In this document: positions 11,063 to 23,691 of the stretch, piece after piece
Numbering within the stretch: the stretch's first letter is position 1
Layout of the letters: each line of letters starts with the position of its first letter
The notes under the pieces: model-generated
Seen by the model: only the letters and a program-made list of their open reading frames with translations
What the model was told of the DNA's origin: nothing
Database searches by the model: none
Translations under genes and position numbers: made by a program
Source: Delphinus delphis
Taxonomy: Eukaryota; Chordata; Mammalia; Artiodactyla; Delphinidae
Assembly: GCF_949987515.2 (NCBI RefSeq)
Contig: NW_027192659.1
Coordinates: 744,001 to 808,000 of the forward strand
Direction of reading: 5' to 3'
DNA: 64,000 bases

Positions 11063-12640
11063 ATGTTGAACTTGTACTGTAAACGAGGTTCTTGTAAACA
11101 GAGCCGTTCCAAACTTTGGGGTGGCTGTGTCTTTTTGATTTTAATTTCCCTAAGCTATAGGACCATAAGTGGAAGTGCCGTAGGTTCTGTTGCTTTGTTT
11201 TTTAGATGTTTCAGGAAACACCATACACTTCTCCCGAGTGGTTGTTGGCAATTTACATCCCGCCCATCAGCATAACAAGGCTCCCAGTTCTCCATGGCCT
11301 GTCCTGCCTTTCTGGATTTTACACTTTTTTCAGATGGCCCTTTTGACTGGGGGGAAGTGAGACTTCATTGTAGTGCAGATTTCCTTTGCAAGCTTGCTTG
11401 GTTGGCCAAAAAGGGCGTATGCGTTTTTTCCTGAATATATTCAGGAAAAAACGCATACGCCCTTTTTGGCCAAGTGCATCATTGTGGACGTTCTGCCTCT
11501 TTTCCTATGCTTTCAATGCAATTCCACTCTACCTCCTGAAATCGGTTTCCTGCAATTCTGCCCCGCTTTCAAGTCCTCTTGGCAGCCTTACTTCAGTCTA
11601 TTTTTGGACGATAGCTGTCATTTATAACTCTGCAGGTTTGTGAATTACAGTGCCCCTGAGCTCCTTTCTTCAACTCGCTTTCTTTGAGCTGGCCGCAACA
11701 CCGCAGGATGGCTTCAGGCCCTAATCTGGTTCCGGTACGGCATGCTGAGCCTTTGGTTATTTCCTCTTCCTGGTGGGAAATGAGAGTTAAATTTGCCCGT
11801 CCAGACACCTCCAGCTAGCCTCTCATTGGTTCTCGCTATTCCTGTTCATCTTCCGCAGAAATTGCAACCTGGGCCAAGCAGGAGGTTAAAGGCGCTGACT
11901 CTCCAAGTGGGGAGAGTGTTAGTAAAGCGTCTGGAATGTTGCACCCGAGTACCAGGGGAGGAAAACTGAGACATATTTGAACACGTCTCCCGTTCACATG
12001 GTTGATCATACTTGGGTTCCACATGCATGTTTTAGCTGATGGAAGAATACCTTAAACCTGGAGAGTTGAGACCCGTGTAATGGGTACCATGCAATATGAC
12101 TTCAAAGGGTCTTCATTTGCTCACCGAACCTCTCCAATCCTATCACTGCTGCGTTTATGCCCCTGTACACATGCTTGATTCTCTTTTGGAGACATAGCAA
12201 TCCATAGGTTTTACGATACTTACTAGTCAGGTACATTCTTAGGCGTTTAATATGCGGTGTTGAGTCCATTTCGTTGAGCAAGGAGTAGCTCTTGTCTATA
12301 CCATATTTGACTTAAGGAACTTTATCTGTGCTCATTTCAATCTCTGGTTTTATGCAGCACCCCAACTCACCTTTACCCTTAAGCAAGCATAAGTTGGTTT
12401 TCTAAATTTGAGACCCTGTTCTGTTCTGTAATTCAGTTCCTGTGTAGCCAAGTTTACATTCCGTGTATTACTGATATCTTATGATGTTTCTTTTTCTGTG
12501 TGACTTATTTCAGGGAGAATCATCATACCTGAATCCACTCATTGTGATGCTAAGGGCCTGATGACATAGATTTCATTGCTGAGTGATATTGCTTTGTAAG
12601 TAAATACCACAACTTCTTTATCCATTTTTCACTTTCTGCG
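11063..12640 (+). repeat. Satellite unit 8 (1,578 bp)
   Basis: Perfect palindrome at 11402-11473. Shares 'gtgccgtaggttc', 'ttgcaacctgggccaagc', 'agctgatggaag' and 'tctataccat' with unit 10 only. Differs from it by 'attccactctacc'. Tail class A'-like ('gatgctaagg', 'acatag'). Confidence 0.96.
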
Positions 12641-14219
12641 ATGTTGAACTTGTACTGTAAATGAGGTTCTTGTAAACAGAGGCGTCCCAAACTTTGGGGT
12701 GGCTGTGTCTTTTTGATTTTAATTTCCCTAAGCTATAGGACCATAAGTGGCAGTGCCCTAGGCTCTGTTGCTTTGTTTTTTAGATGTTTCAGGAAACACC
12801 ATACACTTCTCCGGAGTGTCTGTTGGCAATTTACATCCCGCCCATCAGCATAACAAGGCTCCCAGTTCTCCATGGCCTGTCCTGCCTTTCTGGATTTTAC
12901 ACTTTTTTCAGATGGCCCTTTTGACCGGGGGGAAGTGAGACTTCATTGTAGTGCAGATTTCCTTTGCAAGCTTGCTTGGTTGGCCAAAAAGGGCGTATGC
13001 GTTTTTTCCTGAATATATTCAGGAAAAAACGCATACGCCCTTTTTGGCCAAGTGCATCATTGTGGACGTTCTGCCTCTTTTCCTATGCTTTCAATGCAAT
13101 TCCAGTCTACCTCCTGAAATCGGTTTCCTGCAATTCTGCCCCGCTTTCAAGTCCTCTTGGCAGCCTTACTTCAGTCTATTTTTGGACGATAGCTGTCATT
13201 TATAACTCTGCAGGTTTGTGAATTACAGTGCCCCTGAGCTCCTTTCTTCAACTCGCTTTCTTTTGAGCTGGCCGCAACACCGCAGGATGGCTTCAGGCCC
13301 TAATCTGGTTCCGGTATGGCACGCTGAGCCTTTGGTTATTCCCTCTTCCTGGTGGGAAATGAGAGTTAAATTTGCCCGTCCAGACACCTCCAGCTAGCCT
13401 CTCATTGGTTCTCGCTATTCCTGTTCATCTTCCGCAGAAATTGCAAACTGGGCCAAACAGGAGGTTAAAGGCGCTGACTCTCCAAGTGGGGAGAGTGTTA
13501 GTAAAGCGTCTGGAATGTTGCACCCGAGTACCAGGGGAGGAAAACTGAGACATATTTGAACACGTCTCCCGTTCACATGGTTGATCATACTTGGGTTCCA
13601 CATGCATGTTTTAGCTGAAGGAAGAATACCTTAAACCTGGAGAGTTGATACCCGTGTAATGGGTACCATGCAATATGACTTCAAAGGGTCTTCATTTGCT
13701 CACCAAACCTCTCCAATCCTATCACTGCTGCGTTTATGCCCCTGTACACATGCTTGATTCTCTTTCGGAGACATAGCAATCCATAGGTTTTAAGATACTT
13801 ACTAGTCAGGTACATTCTTAGGCGTTTAATATGGGGTGTTGAGTCCATTTCGTTGAGCAAGGAGTAGCTCTTGTCTATTCCATATTTGGCTTAAGGAACT
13901 TTATCTGTGCTCATTTCAATCTCTGGTTTTATGCAGCACCCCAACTCACCTTTCCCCTTAAGCAAGCATAAGTTGTTTTTCTAAATTTGAGACCCTGTTC
14001 TGTTCTGTAATTCAGTTCCTGTGTAGCCAAGTTTACATTCCATGTATTACTGATATCTTATGATGTTTCTTTTTCTGTGTGACTTATTTCAGTTAGAATC
14101 ATCATACCTGAATCCACTCATTGTGCTGCTAAGGGCCTGATGACATAGATTTCATTGCTGAGTGATATTGCTTTGTAAGTGAATACCACAACTTCTTTAT
14201 CCATTTTTCACTTTCTGCG
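12641..14219 (+). repeat. Satellite unit 9 (1,579 bp)
   Basis: Perfect palindrome at 12980-13051. 'ctgtaaatgaggttc' near 12655 closes the short frame open in other units; this variant is shared with unit 11. Tail class A'. Confidence 0.96.
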
Positions 14220-15797
14220 ATGTTGAACTTGTACTGTAAACGAGGTTCTTGTAAACAGAGCCGTTCCAAACTTTGGGGTGGCTGTGTCTTTTTGATTTTA
14301 ATTTCCCTAAGCTATAGGACCATAAGTGGAAGTGCCGTAGGTTCTGTTGCTTTGTTTTTTAGATGTTTCAGGAAACACCATACACTTCTCCCGAGTGGTT
14401 GTTGGCAATTTACATCCCGCCCATCAGCATAACAAGGCTCCCAGTTCTCCATGGCCTGTCCTGCCTTTCTGGATTTTACACTTTTTTCAGATGGCCCTTT
14501 TGACCGGGGGGAAGTGAGACTTCATTGTAGTGCAGATTTCCTTTGCAAGCTTGCTTGGTTGGCCAAAAAGGGCGTATGCGTTTTTTCCTGAATATATTCA
14601 GGAAAAAACGCATACGCCCTTTTTGGCCAAGTGCATCATTGTGGACGTTCTGCCTCTTTTCCTATGCTTTCAATGCAATTCCAGTCTACCTCCTGAAATC
14701 GGTTTCCTGCAATTCTGCCCCGCTTTCAAGTCCTCTTGGCAGCCTTACTTCAGTCTATTTTTGGACGATAGCTGTCATTTATAACTCTGCAGGTTTGTGA
14801 ATTACAGTGCCCCTGAGCTCCTTTCTTCAACTCGCTTTCTTTGAGCTGGCCGCAACACCGCAGGATGGCTTCAGGCCCTAATCTGGTTCCGGTACGGCAT
14901 GCTGAGCCTTTGGTTATTTCCTCTTCCTGTTGGGAAATGAGAGTTAAATTTGCCCGTCCAGACACCTCCAGCTAGCCTCTCATTGGTTCTCGCTATTCCT
15001 GTTCATCTTCCGCAGAAATTGCAACCTGGGCCAAGCAGGAGGTTAAAGGCGCTGACTCTCCAAGTGGGGAGAGTGTTAGTAAAGCGTCTGGAATGTTGCA
15101 CCCGAGTACCAGGGGAGGAAAACTGAGACATATTTGAACACGTCTCCCGTTCACATGGTTGATCATACTTGGGTTCCACATGCATGTTTTAGCTGATGGA
15201 AGAATACCTTAAACCTGGAGAGTTGAGACCCGTGTAATGGGTACCATGCAATATGACTTCAAAGGGTCTTCATTTGCTCACCGAACCTCTCCAATCCTAT
15301 CACTGCTGCGTTTATGCCCCTGTACACATGCTTGATTCTCTTTTGGAGACATAGCAATCCATAGGTTTTACGATACTTACTAGTCAGGTACATTCTTAGG
15401 CGTTTAATATGCGGTGTTGAGTCCATTTCGTTGAGCAAGGAGTAGCTCTTGTCTATACCATATTTGACTTAAGGAACTTTATCTGTGCTCATTTCAATCT
15501 CTGGTTTTATGCAGCACCCCAACTCACCTTTACCCTTAAGCAAGCATAAGTTGGTTTTCTAAATTTGAGACCCTGTTCTGTTCTGTAATTCAGTTCCTGT
15601 GTAGCCAAGTTTACATTCCGTGTATTACTGATATCTTATGATGTTTCTTTTTCTGTGTGACTTATTTCAGGGAGAATCATCATACCTGAATCCACTCATT
15701 GTGATGCTAAGGGCCTGACGACATAGATTTCATTGCTGAGTGATATTGCTTTGTAAGTAAATACCACAACTTCTTTATCCATTTTTCACTTTCTGCG
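14220..15797 (+). repeat. Satellite unit 10 (1,578 bp)
   Basis: Perfect palindrome at 14559-14630. Near-copy of unit 8 displaced by 3,157 bp. Differences I noted: 'attccagtctacc', 'cttcctgttgggaaatg' and 'gcctgacgacatag'. Confidence 0.96.
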
Positions 15798-17376
15798 ATG
15801 TTGAACTTGTACTGTAAATGAGGTTCTTGTAAACAGAGGCGTCCCAAACTTTGGGGTGGCTGTGTCTTTTTGATTTTAATTTCCCTAAGCTATAGGACCA
15901 TAAGTGGCAGTGCCCTAGGCTCTGTTGCTTTGTTTTTTAGATGTTTCAGGAAACACCATACACTTCTCCGGAGTGTCTGTTGGCAATTTACATCCCGCCC
16001 ATCAGCATAACAAGGCTCCCAGTTCTCCATGGCCTGTCCTGCCTTTCTGGATTTTACACTTTTTTCAGATGGCCCTTTTGACCGGGGGGAAGTGAGACTT
16101 CATTGTAGTGCAGATTTCCTTTGCAAGCTTGCTTGGTTGGCCAAAAAGGGCGTATGCGTTTTTTCCTGAATATATTCAGGAAAAAACGCATACGCCCTTT
16201 TTGGCCAAGTGCATCATTGTGGACGTTCTGCCTCTTTTCCTATGCTTTCAATGCAATTCCAGTCTACCTCCTGAAATCGGTTTCCTGCAATTCTGCCCCG
16301 CTTTCAAGTCCTCTTGGCAGCCTTACTTCAGTCTATTTTTGGACGATAGCTGTCATTTATAACTCTGCAGGTTTGTGAATTACAGTGCCCCTGAGCTCCT
16401 TTCTTCAACTCGCTTTCTTTTGAGCTGGCCGCAACACCGCAGGATGGCTTCAGGCCCTAATCTGGTTCCGGTATGGCACGCTGAGCCTTTGGTTATTCCC
16501 TCTTCCTGGTGGGAAATGAGAGTTAAATTTGCCCGTCCAGACACCTCCAGCTAGCCTCTCATTGGTTCTCGCTATTCCTGTTCATCTTCCGCAGAAATTG
16601 CAAACTGGGCCAAACAGGAGGTTAAAGGCGCTGACTCTCCAAGTGGGGAGAGTGTTAGTAAAGCGTCTGGAATGTTGCACCCGAGTACCAGGGGAGGAAA
16701 ACTGAGACATATTTGAACACGTCTCCCGTTCACATGGTTGATCATACTTGGGTTCCACATGCATGTTTTAGCTGAAGGAAGAATACCTTAAACCTGGAGA
16801 GTTGATACCCGTGTAATGGGTACCATGCAATATGACTTCAAAGGGTCTTCATTTGCTCACCAAACCTCTCCAATCCTATCACTGCTGCGTTTATGCCCCT
16901 GTACACATGCTTGATTCTCTTTCGGAGACATAGCAATCCATAGGTTTTAAGATACTTACTAGTCAGGTACATTCTTAGGCGTTTAATATGGGGTGTTGAG
17001 TCCATTTCGTTGAGCAAGGAGTAGCTCTTGTCTATTCCATATTTGGCTTAAGGAACTTTATCTGTGCTCATTTCAATCTCTGGTTTTATGCAGCACCCCA
17101 ACTCACCTTTACCCTTAAGCAAGCATAAGTTGGTTTTCTAAATTTGAGACCCTGTTCTGTTCTGTAATTCAGTTCCTGTGTAGCCAAGTTTACATTCCGT
17201 GTATTACTGATATCTTATGATGTTTCTTTTTCTGTGTGACTTATTTCAGTTAGAATCATCATACCTGAATCCACTCATTGTGCTGCTAAGGGCCTGATGA
17301 CACAGATTTCATTGCTGAGTGATATTGCTTTGTAAGTAAATACCACAACTTCTTTATCCATTTTTCACTTTCTGCG
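15798..17376 (+). repeat. Satellite unit 11 (1,579 bp)
   Basis: Perfect palindrome at 16137-16208. Follows unit 9 until about 17100, then changes to 'cacctttaccc', 'agttggttttc' and the class A tail seen in unit 13. It looks like a chimera. Confidence 0.96.
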
Positions 17377-18955
17377 ATGTTGAACTTGTACTGTAAACGA
17401 GGTTCTTGTAAACAGAGCCGTTCCAAACTTTGGGGTGGCTGTGTCTTTTTGATTTTAATTTCCCTAAGCTATAGGACCATAAGTGGAAGTGCCCTAGGTT
17501 CTGTTGCTTTGTTTTTTAGATGTTTCAGGAAACACCATACACTTCTCCCGAGTGGTTGTTGGCAATTTACATCCCGCCCATCAGCATAACAAGGCTCCCA
17601 GTTCTCCATGGCCTGTCCTGCCTTTCTGGATTTTACACTTTTTTCAGATGGCCCTTTTGACCAGGGGGAAGTGAGACTTCATTGTAGTGCAGATTTCCTT
17701 TGCAAGCTTGCTTGGTTGGCCAAAAAGGGCGTATGCGTTTTTTCCTGAATATATTCAGGAAAAAACGCATACGCCCTTTTTGGCCAAGTGCATCATTGTG
17801 GACGTTCTGCCTCTTTTCCTATGCTTTCAATGCAATTCCACTCTACCTCCTGAAATCGGTTTCCTGCAATTCTGCCCCGCTTTCAAGTCCTCTTGGCAGC
17901 CTTACTTCAGTCTATTTTTGGACGATAGCTGTCATTTATAACTCTGCAGGTTTGTGAATTACAGTGCCCCTGAGCTCCTTTCTTCAACTCGCTTTCTTTT
18001 GAGCTGGCCGCAACACCGCAGGATGGCTTCAGGCCCTAATCTGGTTCCGGTACAGCACGCTGAGCCTTTGGTTATTTCCTCTTCCTGTTGGGAAATGAGA
18101 GTTAAATTTGCCCGTCCAGACACCTCCAGCTAGCCTCTCATTGGTTCTCGCTATTCCTGTTCATCTTCCGCAGAAATTGCTAACTGTGCCAAACAGGAGG
18201 TTAAAGGCGCTGACTCTCCAAGTGGGGAGAGTGTTAGTAAAGCGTCTGGAATGTTGCACCCGAGTACCAGGGGAGGAAAACTGAGACATATTTGAACACG
18301 TCTCCCGTTCACATGGTTGATCATACTTGGGTTCCACATGCATGTTTTAGCTGAAGGAAGAATACCTAAAACCTGGGTAGTTGAAACCCGTGTAATGGGT
18401 ACCATGCAATATGACTTCAAAGGGTCTTCATTTGCTCACCGAACCTCTCCAATCCTATCACTGCTGCGTTTATGCCCCTGTACACATGCTTGATTCTCTT
18501 TTGGAGACATAGCAATCCATAGGTTTTAAGATACTTACTACTCAGGAACATTCTTAGGCGTTTAATATGGGGTGTTGAGTCCATTTCGTTGAGCAAGGAG
18601 TAGCTCTTGTCTATTCCATATTTGGCTTAAGGAACTTTATCTGTGCTCATTTCAATCTCTGGTTTTATGCAGCACCCCAACTCACCTTTACCCTTAAGCA
18701 AGCATAAGTTGGTTTTCTAAATTTGAGACCCTGTTCTGTTCTGTAATTCAGTTCCTGTGTAGCCAAGTTTACATTCCGTGTATTACTGATATCTTATGAT
18801 GTTTCTTTTTCTGTGTGACTTATTTCAGTTAGAATCATCATACCTGAATCCACTCATTGCGATGCTAAGGGCCTGATGACATAGATTTCATTGCTGAGTG
18901 ATATTGCTTTGTAAGTGAATACCACAAATTCTTTATCCATTTTTCACTTTCTGCG
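17377..18955 (+). repeat. Satellite unit 12 (1,579 bp)
   Basis: Perfect palindrome at 17716-17787. Shares 'attgctaactgtgcc' near 18176 and 'tactcaggaacattc' near 18538 with unit 14. Tail class A' with 'cacaaattc'. Confidence 0.96.
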
Positions 18956-20533
18956 ATGTTGAACTTGTACTGTAAACGAGGTTCTTGTAAACAGAGCCGT
19001 TCCAAACTTTGGGGTGGCTGTGTCTTTTTGATTTTAATTTCCCTAAGCTATAGGACCATAAGTGGAAGTGCCCTAGGCTCTGTTGCTTTGTTTTTTAGAT
19101 GTTTCAGGAAACACCATACACTTCTCCCAAGTGTCTGTTGGCAATTTACATCCCGCCCATCAGCATAACAAGGCTCCCAGTTCTCCATGGCCTGTTGCCT
19201 TTCTGGATTTTACACTTTTTTCAGATGGCCCTTTTGACCGGCGGGAAGTGAGACTTCATTGTAGTGCAGATTTCCTTTGCAAGCTTGCCTTGGTTGGCCA
19301 AAAAGGGCGTATGCGTTTTTTCCTGAATATATTCAGGAAAAAACGCATACGCCCTTTTTGGCCAAGTGCATCATTGTGGACGTTCTGCCTCTTTTCCTAT
19401 GCTTTCAATGCAATTCCAGTCTACCTCCTGAAATCGGTTTCCTGCAATTCTGCCCCGCTTTCAAGTCCTCTTGGCAGCCTTACTTCAGTCTATTTTTGGA
19501 CGATAGCTGTCATTTATAACTCTGCAGGTTTGTGAATTACAGTGCCCCTGGGCTCCTTTCTTCAACTCGCTTTCTTGTGACCTGGCCGCAACACCGCAGG
19601 ATGGCTTCAGGCCCTAATCTGGTTCCGGCACGGCACGCTGAGCCTTTGGTTATTTCCTCTTCCTGGTGGGAAATGAGAGTTAAATTTGCCCGTCCAGACA
19701 CCTCCAGCTAGCCTCTCATTGGTTCTCGCTATTCCTGTTCATCTTCCGCAGAAATTGCAAACTGGGCCAAACAGGAGGTTAAAGGCGCTGACTCTCCAAG
19801 TGGGGAGAGTGTTAGTAAAGCGTCTGGAATGTTGCACCCGAGTACCAGGGGAGGAAAACTGAGACATATTTGAACACGTCTCCCCTTCACATGGTTGATC
19901 ATACTTGGGTTCCACATGCATGTTTTAGCTGAAGGAAGAATACCTTAAACCTGGAGAGTTGATACCCGTGTAATGGGTACCATGCAATATGACTTCAAAG
20001 GGTCTTCATTTGCTCACCAAACCTCTCCAATCCTATCACTGCTGCGTTTATGCCCCTGTACACATGCTTGATTCTCTTTCGGAGACATAGCAATCCATAG
20101 GTTTTAAGATACTTACTAGTCAGGTACATTCTTAGGCGTTTAATATGGGGTGTTGAGTCCATTTCGTTGAGCAAGGAGTAGCTCTTGTCTATTCCATATT
20201 TGGCTTAAGGAACTTTATCTGTGCTCATTTCAATCTCTGGTTTTATGCAGCACCCCAACTCACCTTTACCCTTAAGCAAGCATAAGTTGGTTTTCTAAAT
20301 TTGAGACCCTGTTCTGTTCTGTAATTCAGTTCCTGTGTAGCCAAGTTTACATTCCGTGTATTACTGATATCTTATGATGTTTCTTTTTCTGTGTGACTTA
20401 TTTCAGTTAGAATCATCATACCTGAATCCACTCATTGTGCTGCTAAGGGCCTGATGACACAGATTTCATTGCTGAGTGATATTGCTTTGTAAGTAAATAC
20501 CACAACTTCTTTATCCATTTTTCACTTTCTGCG
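18956..20533 (+). repeat. Satellite unit 13 (1,578 bp)
   Basis: Perfect palindrome at 19294-19365. A 2-bp deletion gives 'cctgttgcctttc' near 19190, and one added C gives 'cttgccttgg' near 19285. The two indels fuse short frames into one of 150 codons. Also 'cccctgggctcc' near 19542. Tail class A. Confidence 0.96.
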
Positions 20534-22112
20534 ATGTTGAACTTGTACTGTAAACGAGGTTCTTGTAAACAGAGCCGTTCCAAACTTTGGGGTGGCTGTG
20601 TCTTTTTGATTTTAATTTCCCTAAGCTATAGGACCATAAGTGGAAGTGCCCTAGGTTCTGTTGCTTTGTTTTTTAGATGTTTCAGGAAACACCATACACT
20701 TCTCCCGAGTGGTTGTTGGCAATTTACATCCCGCCCATCAGCATAACAAGGCTCCCAGTTCTCCATGGCCTGTCCTGCCTTTCTGGATTTTACACTTTTT
20801 TCAGATGGCCCTTTTGACCAGGGGGAAGTGAGACTTCATTGTAGTGCAGATTTCCTTTGCAAGCTTGCTTGGTTGGCCAAAAAGGGCGTATGCGTTTTTT
20901 CCTGAATATATTCAGGAAAAAACGCATACGCCCTTTTTGGCCAAGTGCATCATTGTGGACGTTCTGCCTCTTTTCCTATGCTTTCAATGCAATTCCACTC
21001 TACCTCCTGAAATCGGTTTCCTGCAATTCTGCCCCGCTTTCAAGTCCTCTTGGCAGCCTTACTTCAGTCTATTTTTGGACGATAGCTGTCATTTATAACT
21101 CTGCAGGTTTGTGAATTACAGTGCCCCTGAGCTCCTTTCTTCAACTCGCTTTCTTTTGAGCTGGCCGCAACACCGCAGGATGGCTTCAGGCCCTAATCTG
21201 GTTCCGGTACAGCACGCTGAGCCTTTGGTTATTTCCTCTTCCTGTTGGGAAATGAGAGTTAAATTTGCCCGTCCAGACACCTCCAGCTAGCCTCTCATTG
21301 GTTCTCGCTATTCCTGTTCATCTTCCGCAGAAATTGCTAACTGTGCCAAACAGGAGGTTAAAGGCGCTGACTCTCCAAGTGGGGAGAGTGTTAGTAAAGC
21401 GTCTGGAATGTTGCACCCGAGTACCAGGGGAGGAAAACTGAGACATATTTGAACACGTCTCCCGTTCACATGGTTGATCATACTTGGGTTCCACATGCAT
21501 GTTTTAGCTGAAGGAAGAATACCTAAAACCTGGGTAGTTGAAACCCGTGTAATGGGTACCATGCAATATGACTTCAAAGGGTCTTCATTTGCTCACCGAA
21601 CCTCTCCAATCCTATCACTGCTGCGTTTATGCCCCTGTACACATGCTTGATTCTCTTTTGGAGACATAGCAATCCATAGGTTTTAAGATACTTACTACTC
21701 AGGAACATTCTTAGGCGTTTAATATGGGGTGTTGAGTCCATTTCGTTGAGCAAGGAGTAGCTCTTGTCTATTCCATATTTGGCTTAAGGAACTTTATCTG
21801 TGCTCATTTCAATCTCTGGTTTTATGCAGCACCCCAACTCACCTTTACCCTTAAGCAAGCATAAGTTGGTTTTCTAAATTTGAGACCCTGTTCTGTTCTG
21901 TAATTCAGTTCCTGTGTAGCCAAGTTTACATTCCGTGTATTACTGATATCTTATGATGTTTCTTTTTCTGTGTGACTTATTTCAGTTAGAATCATCATAC
22001 CTGAATCCACTCATTGCGATGCTAAGGGCCTGATGACATAGATTTCATTGCTGAGTGATATTGCTTTGTAAGTGAATACCACAAATTCTTTATCCATTTT
22101 TCACTTTCTGCG
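20534..22112 (+). repeat. Satellite unit 14 (1,579 bp)
   Basis: Perfect palindrome at 20873-20944. I see no difference from unit 12 at a displacement of 3,157 bp. Confidence 0.96.
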
Positions 22113-23691
22113 ATGTTGAACTTGTACTGTAAACGAGGTTCTTGTAAACAGAGCCGTTCCAAACTTTGGGGTGGCTGTGTCTTTTTGATTTTAATTTCCC
22201 TAAGCTATAGGACCATAAGTGGAAGTGCCCTAGGCTCTGTTGCTTTGTTTTTTAGATGTTTCAGGAAACACCATACACTTCTCCCAAGTGTCTGTTGGCA
22301 ATTTACATCCCGCCCATCAGCATAACAAGGCTCCCAGTTCTCCATGGCCTGTTGCCTTTCTGGATTTTACACTTTTTTCAGATGGCCCTTTTGACCGGCG
22401 GGAAGTGAGACTTCATTGTAGTGCAGATTTCCTTTGCAAGCTTGCCTTGGTTGGCCAAAAAGGGCGTATGCGTTTTTTCCTGAATATATTCAGGAAAAAA
22501 CGCATACGCCCTTTTTGGCCAAGTGCATCATTGTGGACGTTCTGCCTCTTTTCCTATGCTTTCAATGCAATTCCAGTCTACCTCCTGAAATCGGTTTCCT
22601 GCAATTCTGCCCCGCTTTCAAGTCCTCTTGGCAGCCTTACTTCAGTCTATTTTTGGACGATAGCTGTCATTTATAACTCTGCAGGTTTGTGAATTACAGT
22701 GCCCCTGGGCTCCTTTCTTCAACTCGCTTTCTTGTGACCTGGCCGCAACACCGCAGGATGGCTTCAGGCCCTAATCTGGTTCCGGCACGGCACGCTGAGC
22801 CTTTGGTTATTTCCTCTTCCTGGTGGGAAATGAGAGTTAAATTTGCCCGTCCAGACACCTCCAGCTAGCCTCTCATTGGTTCTCGCTATTCCTGTTCATC
22901 TTCCGCAGAAATTGCAAACTGGGCCAAACAGGAGGTTAAAGGCGCTGACTCTCCAAGTGGGGAGAGTGTTAGTAAAGCGTCTGGAATGTTGCACCCGAGT
23001 ACCAGGGGAGGAAAACTGAGACATATTTGAACACGTCTCCCCTTCACATGGTTGATCATACTTGGGTTCCACATGCATGTTTTAGCTGAAGGAAGAATAC
23101 CTTAAACCTGGAGAGTTGAGACCCGTGTAATGGGTACCATGCAATATGACTTCAAAGGGTCATCATTTGCTCACCGAACCTCTCCAATCCTATCACTGCT
23201 GCGTTTATGCCCCTGTACACATGCTTGATTCTCTTTCGGAGACATAGCAATCCATAGGTTTTTAAGATACTTACTAGTCAGGTACATTCTTAGGCGTTTA
23301 ATATGCGGTGTTGAGTCCATTTCGTTGAGCAAGGAGTAGCTCTTGTCTATTCCATATTTGACTTAAGGAACTTTATCTGTGCTCATTTCAATCTCTGGTT
23401 TTATGCAGCACCCCAACTCACCTTTACCCTTAAGCAAGCATAAGTTGGTTTTCTAAATTTGAGACCCTGTTCTGTTCTGTAATTCAGTTCCTGTGTAGCC
23501 AAGTTTACATTCCGTGTATTACTGATATCTTATGATGTTTCTTTTTCTGTGTGACTTACTTCCGATAGAATCATCATACCTGAATCCACTCATTGTGCTG
23601 CTAAGGGCCTGATGACACAGATTTCATTGCTGAGTGATATTGCTTTGTAAGTAAATACCACAACTTCTTTATCCATTTTTCACTTTCTGCG
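22113..23691 (+). repeat. Satellite unit 15 (1,579 bp)
   Basis: Perfect palindrome at 22451-22522. Matches unit 13, including both indels, until about 23117. It then differs: 'gttgagacccg', 'gggtcatcatt', 'gtttttaagatac' and 'cttccgatagaatc'. Tail class A. Confidence 0.96.

Larger units (their letters stand above)
11063..17100 (+). repeat. Dimer duplication: units 8-9 and 10-11 (period 3,157 bp)
   Basis: Units 8 and 10 share variants seen in no other unit, as do units 9 and 11. The copies part at about 17100 inside unit 11. I noted only a handful of base differences. Confidence 0.85.
16740..23117 (+). repeat. Dimer duplication: units 12-13 and 14-15 (period 3,157 bp)
   Basis: About 16740-19960 and 19897-23117 appear identical by eye, including the 2-bp deletion and 1-bp insertion of units 13 and 15. 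The copies part at 'gttgatacccg' versus 'gttgagacccg'. Confidence 0.85.

Noticed and set aside
19083..19535. 150-codon plus-strand frame in units 13 and 15
   Set aside because: It results from two small indels joining chance frames, and it reads through the palindrome. Not a gene.
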